DNA of 64,000 bases, taken from JAJEAO01 sp963667635. GTDB lineage: Bacteria; Acidobacteriota; Vicinamibacteria; Marinacidobacterales; Marinacidobacteraceae. Location of the stretch: contig OZ246946.1 of NCBI GenBank assembly GCA_965232015.1, positions 3,472,001 to 3,536,000 on the forward strand. Direction: 5' to 3'. This document shows positions 14,955-23,677 of the stretch, piece by piece. A program made the translations under genes and the position numbers. The first letter of the stretch is position 1. Each line of letters opens with the position of its first letter. The notes beneath the pieces were generated by a model. It made no database searches. It saw only the letters and a list, made by a program, of their open reading frames with translations, and was not told the DNA's origin.

Positions 14955-17258
14955 TTGGCGATCAGAACCCAGACCATCGGCGACCCGGTGCGCCGCCGGG
15001 AAGATCCCCGGCTCGTCACCGGACAGGCGCTCTACACCGGGGACATCCGGCTCCCGGGAGCCCTCCATCTGGCGCTGGTGCGGAGCCCGTATCCCCACGC
15101 GGACATCACCGGTATCGAGACCGGAGATGCCGCGGCGATGCCCGGAGTCCGGGGCGTCTTCACCGGGGCCGACATCCTGCCCACGCTGAAGGAGCCTTTC
15201 CCGGTGGCGACGGGTTCGACCGGGGGGTCGTTCGAGTCCCTCCATCTCCCCGGCTCGGGTCCCATCGCCGACGATCGGGTGCGGATGGTCGGGGATCCGG
15301 TGGTCGCGGTGGTGGCGGAGACGCCCCAGCAGGCGGTGGACGCGGCGGCGGCGGTGTGGGTGGATTACCGCGACCGACGGGGCGCCGGCGACTGCCGCGC
15401 CGCGCTCGCCGCCGCCGCCGAGCCGCTCTACGACGGCGTTCCCGGGAACCGCGCCTTCCACTGGGAGCTCCCCTCGAACCGCGAGCCCGACCCGGCCGCG
15501 GTCGTCGTGTCGCAGGAGTTCCGCATCCAGCGGCTCATCCCGATGGCGATGGAGCCGCGCGCGGTGGCGGCGCAACCGGACGGGGATCGGATCACCCTGT
15601 GGACCTCGACCCAATCCGCGCACCGGGTCCGTTCGAGCGTGGCGAAGATCCTCGGCATCGAGCGGGAGCGGATCCGCTGCGTCGCGCCCGAAGTCGGCGG
15701 CGGCTTCGGCGCCAAGGCGAACCTCTATCCCGAAGAGGTTCTCGTCCCGTGGCTCGCGCTCCGGTTCGGGGCGCCAGTGCGCTGGGCCGCGACCCGGACC
15801 GAGGACTTCCAGACCACCAGCCACGGCCGGAATCTCTTCGCCCGGCTCGAAGTGCGGGCCGATCCCGACGGTCGGGTCCGGCACGCCGACGTCGAGATGC
15901 AGTTCGACTGCGGCGCGTGGTTCAGTCGTCCCGGTCCGACGACCCCGTCGCTCACCGGGTCCATGATCGTCGGCCCCTACGACATCGCCACCGCCGCCGC
16001 CCGCGCCGACGGGGCCTTCACGACGACCGCGCCCAACGAGCCCTACCGGGGTTCCGGGCGTCCCGAAGCGACCTACCTGATCGAGCGGATGCTCGACATC
16101 CTCGCCGGACGGCTCGGGCTCGACCCGGTGGAGATCCGCCGCCGCAACCTGATCCCCGCCCACCGCTTCCCCTACCGGACCGCCACCGGGCTGACCTACG
16201 ACAGCGGCGAGTACGAGCGTGCGCTCGACCTCGCGCTCGAGGCCGGGGACTACGCCGGGCTCCGCGCCGAGCAGACCCGGCGCCGCGCCGAGGGTGGCAA
16301 CCCGCTCGGGATCGGCGTCGCCTGCTACGTCGAGATCTGCGGCTTCGGTCCGTGGGAGGCCGGTGGCGTTACGGTCGAGGACGACGGCTCGGTCACGGTG
16401 CGGAGCGGGACCTCGCCCCACGGCCAGGGACACGAGACGGCGTGGGCGCAGATCGCGGCGCAGCAGCTCGGGGTGGATCCGGCGCGGGTCACGGTGCTCC
16501 ACGGCGACACCGACGAGTGCCCGCGTGGGATCGGCACCTTCGGGAGCCGGAGCGCCCCGGTGGGCGGCGCTGCGATCTTCACGAACGCCGAGACGGTGCG
16601 CGAGCAGGCGAAGCGTCTCGCCGCGTCGCTGCTCGAAGCGGCCCCCGAGGACATCCGATTCGAGGAGGGACGCTTCTTCGTCGCCGGCTCGCCGGCGCGC
16701 GCGGTCGGCTGGACCGAGCTCGCTGCCTACGCTGCGAGCGACGAGTCACCGGACGATGCGAGTGACGCGCTCACCGCGGACACCGACTTCCGGCCGCCGG
16801 GTGAGACGTTCCCCTTCGGATCTCATCTCTGCGCTGTCGAGATCGAACCCGAGACCGGCGAGCTCTCGATCGTCCGCTACATCTCGGTGGATGACTGCGG
16901 CCGCGTCATCAATCCGCTGCTCGCCGAGGGGCAGGTCCATGGCGGGCTCGCCCAGGGCATCTCGCAGGCGCTTTTCGAGAACGCCGCCTACGACGCCGAG
17001 GGGAACTTCCTCACCGGGTCGCTCCTGGAGTACGCCGTCCCGCGTGCCGACATGCTCCCCGACTACGAGCTGCGCCGCACCGTTACGCCGACTTCGATCA
17101 ACCCCCTCGGCGCCAAGGGGATCGGGGAGGCCGCGACGATCGGCTCGACTCCGGCGGTCGTGAATGCCGTAGTAGATGCGCTCCGTCCGTGGGGCGTCGA
17201 GCATCTTGACACTCCGCTCACCCCGGAGAAAATCTGGCGCGCGATGAACGCGTCGTAG
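14955..17258 (+). CDS. Xanthine dehydrogenase-family molybdopterin-binding subunit (CoxL type, solitary)
   Basis: 767-aa large subunit of the molybdenum hydroxylase family. Visible: N-terminal IGDPVRRREDPRLVTGQALY, active-site loop PYRGSGR (near the AYRGAGR of form II CoxL, unlike AYRCSFR of true CO dehydrogenase), PHGQGHETAWAQI for cofactor binding, and the catalytic glutamate in GAKGIGEAATIGSTPAVVNA. These enzymes need an FAD subunit and a 2Fe-2S subunit; neither is adjacent, so partners must be elsewhere. The start is a TTG at 14955 without a clear ribosome binding site. The substrate (aldehyde, purine or other heterocycle) is unknown. Confidence 0.87.
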   Translation: MAIRTQTIGDPVRRREDPRLVTGQALYTGDIRLPGALHLALVRSPYPHADITGIETGDAAAMPGVRGVFTGADILPTLKEPFPVATGSTGGSFESLHLPGSGPIADDRVRMVGDPVVAVVAETPQQAVDAAAAVWVDYRDRRGAGDCRAALAAAAEPLYDGVPGNRAFHWELPSNREPDPAAVVVSQEFRIQRLIPMAMEPRAVAAQPDGDRITLWTSTQSAHRVRSSVAKILGIERERIRCVAPEVGGGFGAKANLYPEEVLVPWLALRFGAPVRWAATRTEDFQTTSHGRNLFARLEVRADPDGRVRHADVEMQFDCGAWFSRPGPTTPSLTGSMIVGPYDIATAAARADGAFTTTAPNEPYRGSGRPEATYLIERMLDILAGRLGLDPVEIRRRNLIPAHRFPYRTATGLTYDSGEYERALDLALEAGDYAGLRAEQTRRRAEGGNPLGIGVACYVEICGFGPWEAGGVTVEDDGSVTVRSGTSPHGQGHETAWAQIAAQQLGVDPARVTVLHGDTDECPRGIGTFGSRSAPVGGAAIFTNAETVREQAKRLAASLLEAAPEDIRFEEGRFFVAGSPARAVGWTELAAYAASDESPDDASDALTADTDFRPPGETFPFGSHLCAVEIEPETGELSIVRYISVDDCGRVINPLLAEGQVHGGLAQGISQALFENAAYDAEGNFLTGSLLEYAVPRADMLPDYELRRTVTPTSINPLGAKGIGEAATIGSTPAVVNAVVDALRPWGVEHLDTPLTPEKIWRAMNAS

Positions 17259-17268
17259 CCACGAAGTG

Positions 17269-18234
17269 ATGGGAGTGTCCGGGACCAAGGCCAGGGGCGA
17301 ACTCGCCCGCCTGGAGCCAGTGAAGCTGCGTGAGGCTTGGCCCAATGAGGCCGCCGACTTCACTCCATGGCTCGCTGAGCCAGGAAATCTCGGTCTCCTC
17401 GGCGAGACGCTGGGACTTCAGCTCGAAGACGCGCAGACGGAGGTTGCGGTCGGCGGCTTCTCCGCCGACGTGATCGCAACAAACGCCGCTGACGATCGGC
17501 GGGTCCTCATCGAAAACCAATTGAGGCGGACCGATCACGGGCACTTAGGACAGATACTGACCTATGCTGCCGGGCTCGACGCACTCACCGTGATCTGGAT
17601 CGCGCAGCGGTTCACCGACGAGCACCGAGCGGCGCTCGAATGGCTCAACAACCACACGAGCCGCGAGATCCAGTTCTTCGGCCTCGAGATCGAGCTCTGG
17701 AGGATCGGAGACTCTCCGTATGCCCCGAAGTTCAACGTCGTCGCGAAACCCAATAGGTTGACGAAGCCACGGTCCAGCACGGGAGGACTCTCGGAGACCA
17801 GACAGGCGCAGCTCGACTTCTGGCGCGACTTTTCGGACCATGCTTCGCAGAATGCGAAGCGGATCACGCCGACCATGCCGAGGCCACAGCTCTGGATGGG
17901 CATGGCTATCGGCAGGACAGGGTTCGGATTGAGGGCCATCGCCTCGACTTGGGGCGAAGGAGCCAAACCTGAAGTACGTGCCGAGGTCGTGATCCGAGAC
18001 TCGGAGACCCATTACCCCCTGCTCGAAAGGGATCGGGACGCGATCGGGCGTGAATTCGAGGGGAATCCGCTTAGCTGGTATGCCCCGGAAGAGGGAGGAG
18101 ACGCGAAGATCTATGTCCGCCGAGAAGTCGACTGGCGCGACCGAGCCGAGCGGGCTGCGTGCTTTGAGTGGCTCGTGAAGCACCTCGACGAGCTGCACCG
18201 GGTATTCCAGCCGCGGATCCAGAAACTCGGGTAG
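17269..18234 (+). CDS. DUF4268 protein with PD-(D/E)XK nuclease-like core
   Basis: 321-aa protein. The N-terminal half contains D-x(n)-ENQ in FSADVIATN...VLIENQLRRTDHGHLGQI, a PD-(D/E)XK-like arrangement with ExQ, then LTYAAGLDALTVIWIAQRF; the C-terminal half is the DUF4268 domain. Such proteins occur in defence and restriction neighbourhoods, but no function is proven. ATG at 17269 is used; a GTG two codons earlier (17266) is equally possible. It lies 10 bp after the CoxL-type gene, probably by chance. Confidence 0.78.
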   Translation: MGVSGTKARGELARLEPVKLREAWPNEAADFTPWLAEPGNLGLLGETLGLQLEDAQTEVAVGGFSADVIATNAADDRRVLIENQLRRTDHGHLGQILTYAAGLDALTVIWIAQRFTDEHRAALEWLNNHTSREIQFFGLEIELWRIGDSPYAPKFNVVAKPNRLTKPRSSTGGLSETRQAQLDFWRDFSDHASQNAKRITPTMPRPQLWMGMAIGRTGFGLRAIASTWGEGAKPEVRAEVVIRDSETHYPLLERDRDAIGREFEGNPLSWYAPEEGGDAKIYVRREVDWRDRAERAACFEWLVKHLDELHRVFQPRIQKLG

Positions 18235-18307
18235 GCCTTCCACCGCGACTGTTTCGCGCGCCCGACGGAACGGCAGCGGTCCCCTTGGGCAGTGGCGCCG
18301 CCGCTGT

Positions 18308-19240
18308 TCAGGAGTTCGGGGTGGGTTTCCCCGCGCCCTCGATGACCTTCATCGCGGTCGCCACGAAACCGGACACATCGGCCAGGTTCTGGGGGAGGAT
18401 GATCGTGTTGTTCGTTCGCGCGAGGTTGCCGAACTCGCCGACGTACTGCTCGGCGACGCGGATACGGGCGGAATCCAGCCCGCCGGGGGAGGAGATGGCT
18501 TGGCCGACCTGTCGGATCCCCTCCGCAGTGGCCGAAGCGACGGCGAGGATGGCCTCCGCCTCGCCCTGCGCCTCGTTGATCTGCCGCTGTCGCTGGGCCT
18601 CCGATTCCCGGATCACCCGCTGCTTCTCTCCTTCGGCGCGGTTGATCTGCGCATCGCGATCCGCTTCCGACGCGAGGATCGTGGCGCGCTTCTCGCGCTC
18701 TGCCCGCATCTGCTTCTCCATCGCCTGCAGAACATCGCGCGGCGGCGCGATGTCGCGGATCTCGTAGCGCAGGACCTTGACTCCCCAGGGATCGCTCGCC
18801 CGGTCCACTTCCTCGACGACGGCTGCGTTGATCGCCGCGCGCTCCTCGAAGGTTCGGTCGAGATCGAGTTTGCCGACTTCGCTTCGAAGCGTGGTCTGCG
18901 CAAGCTGGGCGATCGCGAAGTCGTAGTTGCTGATGCCGTAGGAGGCGCGCTGCGCATCCACGACCTGCACATAGAGGACGCCGTCCACCGAAATCTGAAC
19001 GTTGTCCCGCGTGATGCAGACCTGCTGCGCGATGTCGATGGCGGTCTCCTTGAGCGAATGGCGATACGCCACTCGATCCACGAACGGGACGAGGAGATGG
19101 AATCCGGCGGTGAGACTCTTGCGGAAGCGGCCGAGTCGCTCCACGACGAACACCTGTTGCTGGGGCACGACCCGGGCGGTCCGGAAGAGAGTGATCACGG
19201 CCAGCAGCGCGATCAGTCCGGCGACGATCTGAAATCCCAT
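18308..19240 (-). CDS. SPFH/Band 7 (stomatin, QmcA-like) membrane protein
   Basis: 310 aa. One N-terminal membrane segment (IVAGLIALLAVITLF), then VVPQQQVFVVERLGRFRKSL and an SPFH domain, then a long charged coiled coil (AEREKRATILASEADRDAQI). These proteins form oligomeric membrane scaffolds with NfeD partners. The ATG at 19240 has AGGAGG about 9 nt upstream. It is paired with the nfeD-like gene 36 bp upstream, the standard arrangement. The 73-bp convergent gap 18235-18307 may hold a bidirectional terminator (arms CAGCGG/CCGCTG), weakly supported. Confidence 0.93.
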   Translation of the reverse strand: MGFQIVAGLIALLAVITLFRTARVVPQQQVFVVERLGRFRKSLTAGFHLLVPFVDRVAYRHSLKETAIDIAQQVCITRDNVQISVDGVLYVQVVDAQRASYGISNYDFAIAQLAQTTLRSEVGKLDLDRTFEERAAINAAVVEEVDRASDPWGVKVLRYEIRDIAPPRDVLQAMEKQMRAEREKRATILASEADRDAQINRAEGEKQRVIRESEAQRQRQINEAQGEAEAILAVASATAEGIRQVGQAISSPGGLDSARIRVAEQYVGEFGNLARTNNTIILPQNLADVSGFVATAMKVIEGAGKPTPNS

Positions 19241-19276
19241 CGAGTGGTCCTCCTCAGTTCAGGTGAAAGGCGATGC

Positions 19277-19696
19277 TCACGAGGGCTCGACGAACAGCGT
19301 GATGCCCTGCATCCGCGTGACGCGCACCGGGGCCCCGGCCCCGATCGCCTGCTCGGTGGCCGCCCGCGCCGGCCACCTCGATCCGCGGAACTCGGCCTGT
19401 CCCGGCTTGCCGGGCAGGATTTCGGTGGCGGCCGTGCCGATCTCCCCCACCAGCGACTCGGATCCCACCGAAGGCGCCGCCGCGCCGACATCGAGGCGCC
19501 GACGCACGAAGAAGACCGAAACCGCGAGCAGGGCGAAGAGCGCGAGCTGCGGGGCAAGCGCGGTCAGCCCGACGCCGGCTCCGAGCCCCACGATCACCGC
19601 CGCGAGCCCGATGAGCAGGAGCCACAGCTCCCCCCCGACGAGGAGTTCGAGAGCAGCGAGCAAGGCCCCCGCCCCGATCCAGATCCACCAGGCCAT
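19277..19696 (-). CDS. NfeD-like membrane protein (short form)
   Basis: 139 aa with hydrophobic segments WWIWIGAGALLAALELLVGG and LWLLLIGLAAVIVGLGAGVG, followed by an OB-fold (LVGEIGTAATEILPGKPGQ, GAGAPVRVTRMQGITLFVEP). This is the truncated NfeD type lacking a protease domain, which works with the SPFH protein downstream, probably in membrane stress or lipid organisation. The ATG at 19696 is chosen as it directly precedes the first membrane helix. Confidence 0.88.
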   Translation of the reverse strand: MAWWIWIGAGALLAALELLVGGELWLLLIGLAAVIVGLGAGVGLTALAPQLALFALLAVSVFFVRRRLDVGAAAPSVGSESLVGEIGTAATEILPGKPGQAEFRGSRWPARAATEQAIGAGAPVRVTRMQGITLFVEPS

Positions 19697-19863
19697 CCCG
19701 CGGACTCTACCCGGCCCCTCTGGCGTTCCCGCCTGGAGTTCCCGGACTTCGGGCACACTCTCGTTCGTTGGGTGACATCCACGAGGAGGATCCGGATGGC
19801 GAAGAGCGGCCAACGGGATGCGTCGGTCTCAACGGGCGCGATTTCCAGGAGGTCCGAGGTGCG

Positions 19864-20262
19864 ATGACGAATGGTGAAAACCTGCGGATCTGCCGGCTGA
19901 TCGCCCGTGCTCCGTGGCGGGAAGCGGTTACCTTCCGGAACACGTGGCCGCACGAATACGTGCTCAGCAGGAAGGACGACCAGCGCGATCTGTTCGAGAC
20001 CGTGATCGCGCGGTTCCTCGCAGGAGAGGGCGTCAACGGATCCTTCTTCGGTCGGCCCAACCGGTATCTCTTCGTCGGCGACCACAAGTACTGGTTCATG
20101 ACTCCCGCGGAGGCCGTGGATCTCGACGACGGGCAGAACTACGTGCTGAATCGGGCGCGCTTCTATCGTGACCGGCGTGATTTCGTGATCCAGCGGGGCG
20201 ATACGGGAAGGCGCGAGGACTACCCGACTCGACCCGCGACTCCGACCCGCAGCTCCGGCTGA
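19864..20262 (+). CDS. Conserved hypothetical protein (WPHEYV motif)
   Basis: 132 aa, not assigned to a named family. The protein is rich in aromatic and basic residues, with the striking blocks RNTWPHEYVLSRKD, FFGRPNRYLFVGDHKYWFM and RRDFVIQRGDTG. No signal peptide or membrane segment. The ATG at 19864 is chosen because the conserved-looking part starts soon after; the frame is open to 19768. It converges with the DUF4276 gene with a 10-bp gap, so it could belong functionally to the neighbouring ATPase/DUF4276 pair, but the orientation argues against one operon. Confidence 0.6.
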   Translation: MTNGENLRICRLIARAPWREAVTFRNTWPHEYVLSRKDDQRDLFETVIARFLAGEGVNGSFFGRPNRYLFVGDHKYWFMTPAEAVDLDDGQNYVLNRARFYRDRRDFVIQRGDTGRREDYPTRPATPTRSSG

Positions 20263-20272
20263 GGCTCCGGGT

Positions 20273-20890
20273 TCAGCACGCGCCGCCGGAATCCCCTGCG
20301 AGGTCGTGAAGGGCGGCCCGCAGATCGTCCAGAAACGCCTTCAAGGACGGATCGTTCTTCCCGGCTCGATAGAAGTTCATGGCGGCCACGATCGCCGGCG
20401 CGAAGTCCAGCCCGCCAGCCAGCGTCGGGTGCCCTGCCCGCCGAATCGTGTGCGCGAGCAGCCGCTTGTAGTAGGAGCGCTCGCACTTGGTGGTCGTGAC
20501 CTCGGGGCCCTTGCCGACAACCTCCTTGAATGAGGTCGGATCCGCCAGGTACCAGCGCTCGATGTGGGGGTCGGGGCAGGCCATCACGAGACGCTCGAGG
20601 AAGCCTGCTGCCGTGGCGCCGCGGATTTCGTTCTGCTGCTTTGCCAGTGACGAGCAGTTGGCATCGATAGCGACGATGAGGAGATCGGCCAGCGGGGCTC
20701 CGCCCGTGAGGGCCACCCGCTGAGCCTTCCGGAAAGCCTGGAGGGCGCGCGGATGGCCTCCGCGCGCCGCGAGCGTCCGAAGCCTGACGGATACGCCGAC
20801 TTCGTGCGCGAGGCGCCGGATCACCGGTATCAGGAATTCCTCGTGCGCTCGGTCTTCACAGGAGAGATCGACCTCGATCCGCTCAGCCAT
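20273..20890 (-). CDS. DUF4276/RloB-like TOPRIM-fold candidate effector
   Basis: 205 aa. The pattern resembles DUF4276/RloB-type TOPRIM proteins: an acidic first strand and helix (VDLSCEDRAHEEFLIPVI), a DxD-like strand (DLLIVAIDANC) and PDPHIERWYLADPTSF, where related proteins carry P-x-IE-x-W. It overlaps the ATPase gene by 8 nt. The pairing of an SMC-like ATPase with a small TOPRIM-type protein recalls RloA-RloB, PARIS (AriA-AriB) and Septu, where the ATPase senses infection and the partner is the nuclease. Nuclease function is inferred. Confidence 0.7.
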   Translation of the reverse strand: MAERIEVDLSCEDRAHEEFLIPVIRRLAHEVGVSVRLRTLAARGGHPRALQAFRKAQRVALTGGAPLADLLIVAIDANCSSLAKQQNEIRGATAAGFLERLVMACPDPHIERWYLADPTSFKEVVGKGPEVTTTKCERSYYKRLLAHTIRRAGHPTLAGGLDFAPAIVAAMNFYRAGKNDPSLKAFLDDLRAALHDLAGDSGGAC

Positions 20891-22127
20891 GGAGGAACCC
20901 CCGCATCAAGAGGCTCTGGAACACGGCTTCTCCCGGCTGCGTCGTGAGGGCCTCCAGCACTTCCGCCCTGCGGAACAGTGGTCCAGACACCTCGAGCGGT
21001 TCGATCGTGCTCCCGGAGGAACCGGCCTCGCAGCGGAAAAGGCCCAGATCCATCTCGGGAATCGCGTCGCGCAGGCCGAGGATCGCGTCCACGAAGATCG
21101 GCGAGTGCGTGGTCACGATCACTTGACGATGGGTTGCCAGTTCGGTCAGCAGCCGGGCGATCCAGTCGATCTGCTGCGGGGCGACCCCGTTCTCCGGTTC
21201 CTCGAGGGCCACGAGCGATCCCGCCCACGGGTTCACTGCGATGGCGCACAGCGCGAGTACGCGGAGGGTCCCCTCGGACACCACGCGGATCGAGACTGCG
21301 GCGCCCGCCTGACGGATCCACAGCTCGGCGGTTCCCCGGGACGGGTGAAGCGTGAGCTCGAGTCCTTCGACGTTCGGTACCGCAGCCTGGAGGGTCCGGC
21401 AGACGGCATCGAAGTACTTGGGCCGATCCCCGCGCAGCCGATGGAGGAACGACACGAGCGCCTCCCCGTGGATCCCGATGTCGGAAACGGCCGCGCGCGC
21501 TTGCTCCTTTCGCATCTCCATGCGGGGCTCCAGGTAGTACGTTCGCCAGTTCGCGAGCTCGTCACGCACATGGTCGAGGTGGGCGTAGCCGTTTCGGCTC
21601 AGACTCCGATCGGAGAGCACGGTGTGGTTCAGACCGATCCGCTCTTCTCGTGGGCGGGAGCCCGACCCGCGTTTCCGGATCCGCAGAATGTCCCCCTCGG
21701 ACTCGATGGGAGGCGCAGGCCTTCGCTTCGGACGATTGGATTGGTTCAGCTCGGCGAGGTACTCGTCTGCGACGGCGAGCTCTCCAGATTCGTAGTGGAT
21801 GCGCGGTGCGACCCGGTAGCGCCAAGCCCGTCCGTCGGCGTCGAAGTCCCCCTCCAGCGAGAACTGGCCGAACTCTCTGCCCATCTGAGCTTCAATGCCC
21901 GCCGCGTCCATCGAGAAGGCCTCGAACGCGTAGCCTCGGACCGGGAAGGGCAGCGCGAGGGCATCGTGCAGGGTCCGGGCGTTCCCCAGCCACGAGAGGA
22001 CCTGGAGCGCTTCGAGAAAGTTGCTCTTCCCCGAGGCGTTGGGGCCGAACAGCACCGCCAGCCTTGGTAGCTCCACGTCCACATCGCGGAGCGACTTGAA
22101 GCCCTGGACCGCGAACCGCTTCAGCAT
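20883..22127 (-). CDS. AAA_21/SMC-like ATPase, partner of the DUF4276 protein
   Basis: 414-aa ABC-type ATPase: Walker A FGPNASGKSN (residues ~27-36), signature VVSEGTLRVLAL, Walker B LVALEEPENGV and the histidine switch VIVTTHSP. The middle has a short helical insertion. Opening residues MLKRFAVQGFKSLRDVDVEL are typical of AAA_21. It precedes and overlaps the DUF4276 gene, so they form an operon. The likely role is regulation of the small partner in anti-phage defence; this is inferred from similar two-gene systems. Confidence 0.85.
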   Translation of the reverse strand: MLKRFAVQGFKSLRDVDVELPRLAVLFGPNASGKSNFLEALQVLSWLGNARTLHDALALPFPVRGYAFEAFSMDAAGIEAQMGREFGQFSLEGDFDADGRAWRYRVAPRIHYESGELAVADEYLAELNQSNRPKRRPAPPIESEGDILRIRKRGSGSRPREERIGLNHTVLSDRSLSRNGYAHLDHVRDELANWRTYYLEPRMEMRKEQARAAVSDIGIHGEALVSFLHRLRGDRPKYFDAVCRTLQAAVPNVEGLELTLHPSRGTAELWIRQAGAAVSIRVVSEGTLRVLALCAIAVNPWAGSLVALEEPENGVAPQQIDWIARLLTELATHRQVIVTTHSPIFVDAILGLRDAIPEMDLGLFRCEAGSSGSTIEPLEVSGPLFRRAEVLEALTTQPGEAVFQSLLMRGFLHG

Positions 22128-22181
22128 GAGTTCATCCTATCCGGGCACGAGGCTCGGGCTCCGACCTGTTCGTGGTCGCCA

Positions 22182-23338
22182 TCACACGAGCTCGTCGGAC
22201 CAGAGGCGCTCGAGGAACACGCGCCAGGGGAGGATCCAGACGCCCTCGTCGGTGCGCCGCGGCGCGTCGGCGGCACAGACGACGACCGCGTACCGCGGCT
22301 GGTGTTCCTCGCGAAAGGCCCGGATCCCGTTCAGATCCCGGGGCCGGGGATCGCTGCGCTCCTTCACTTCGACGACCGTCGAACCCTCGCGGCCCAGGAC
22401 GAAGTCGCACTCCAGCCCGGTCTTCGTGCGCCAGAAGCGGATCGGGAACTCGCGCTCCCGGTAGCTGCGATACGCGACGAGCTCCATCAGGATCAAGTGC
22501 TCGAGCGCGCGGCCGAAGTCCTCGCCGGCAAGGACTTCGGGGCGGCGGCGGGTCAACTGGCCGGCGATTCCCACGTCGAACAGGTAGAACTTCGGCGTCC
22601 GGGTGAGGATGGCGCGGGAGCGGCGGCGCCGGAACGGCTCGACGAAGAACCCGAGCAGCGTGTCCACGAGGATCTGGAAGTACTCCCGCACGGTCTTCGA
22701 GTTCACGCCGCAGTCGCAGGCGATGTTGCTGTAGTTGACCAGTTCGCCGTGGGAGAAGGAGAGCGCGTCGAAGAAGCGGGAGAACGCGGGGGCGTTGCGC
22801 GTCAGCCCTTCGGCGAAGACCTCCTCGGTCAGGTAGTCCCGCAGGTAGGCGGCGAGCGCCCGGCGCGGATGGCTGGCGTCGTAATGCGGCGGGATCAGGC
22901 CGTGGCGCAGGGCGCGGAGCAGGTCGAAGTCGGGGATCTCGCGCCACGTCAGCGGGTGGAGCTCGAAGCGCCACGCCCGCCCGCCCAGCAGGTTGACGCC
23001 ACCCCGCTTCAGCTTCCGGGCGCTGGAGCCGCACAGGATGAACCCGAGCCCTTCTCCTCGATCAGCCGATGGACCTCGTCGAGAAGGGCGGGAACCTTCT
23101 GGACCTCGTCGAGGACGATGGGACGCTTCCGAGCTCCGGCCTCCAGCGCGTGGACCCGCTCCCCGAGCTGCCAGGGCGAGCGCATCAGATCCAGTCGCAG
23201 CCGGGTGTCGAGCAGATCGAAGCGCGCCGAGCGGGGGAAGCGCTCCCGCAGGAGGGTGGACTTGCCCGTTTTCCGAGGCCCCCACAGGAACGCGGACTGA
23301 CCGGGAGGGACATCTGGCGGGGCGACTCGTGTGTACAT
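22182..23338 (-). pseudogene. DUF4143 AAA ATPase, broken by a single-base frameshift
   Basis: The two halves of one ATPase lie in different frames. From the ATG at 23338 the first frame gives MYTRVAPPDVPPGQSAF, Walker A GPRKTGKSTLL and IVLDEVQKVPALLDEVHRLI, ending soon after EEKG. The second frame resumes at LGFILCGSSARKLKRGG and continues through the DUF4143 domain and ECDFVLGREGSTVVEVKE to the stop at 22182. One missing base in the CCC run (plus strand 23049-23051) accounts for the shift. Intact members are ~380-aa ATPases with a C-terminal nuclease-like fold and no settled function. Either a true pseudogene or a sequencing error. Confidence 0.82.
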
Positions 23339-23677
23339 GACCAGTTCGGAGTTTATTCCGAAATGGTCAGGCCAAATCGGAGTGCATTCCGATGTGGACA
23401 CCTTCGCCCGAGATCGGGAGGCCGCGGTCTTCGCCTCATGGAGAGCGGCGAGTTCCCCCGGCGCGGGCCTCCACACGAGATCCCGCGACCCGATCAGACC
23501 ATTTCTCCCTGGTCGCCGAGGCCGTCCTCCTCGCGCCCGGGCCACATCCTGGAGGCCGGATCTGGCGGCCCGGTATCGGGGCTCTCGTCGTCGGCGGAAA
23601 GCGGGGACTGCGGCGGGGCGTCGGCGTCGGGTTCGCTCAACATGCTTCAATTGGCGCCCGCCCCAAGGAGGCCCGCC
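23339..23677. other. Divergent intergenic region of 339 bp
   Basis: Lies between the divergent DUF4143 gene and the NTF2-like gene. Apart from the twin palindromes at 23346-23392 and an AAGGAGG ribosome binding site (23665-23671) for the plus-strand gene, I see no gene or RNA structure in it. Confidence 0.5.
23346..23392. promoter_or_regulatory. Twin palindromic operators upstream of the DUF4143 gene
   Basis: Two copies of TCGGA-N6-TCCGA, at 23346-23361 and 23377-23392, with 31-bp spacing (three helical turns, same face of the DNA). Spacers are GTTTAT and GTGCAT. They begin 8 bp before the ATPase start codon, ideal for repression. The cognate regulator is unknown. Confidence 0.5.

Noticed and set aside
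14787..16502. 571-codon minus-strand frame
   Set aside because: Antisense to the CoxL-type gene with all family motifs on the plus strand.
18235..18307. Rho-independent terminator between DUF4268 and SPFH genes
   Set aside because: A weak stem is possible but no T-tract follows on either strand.
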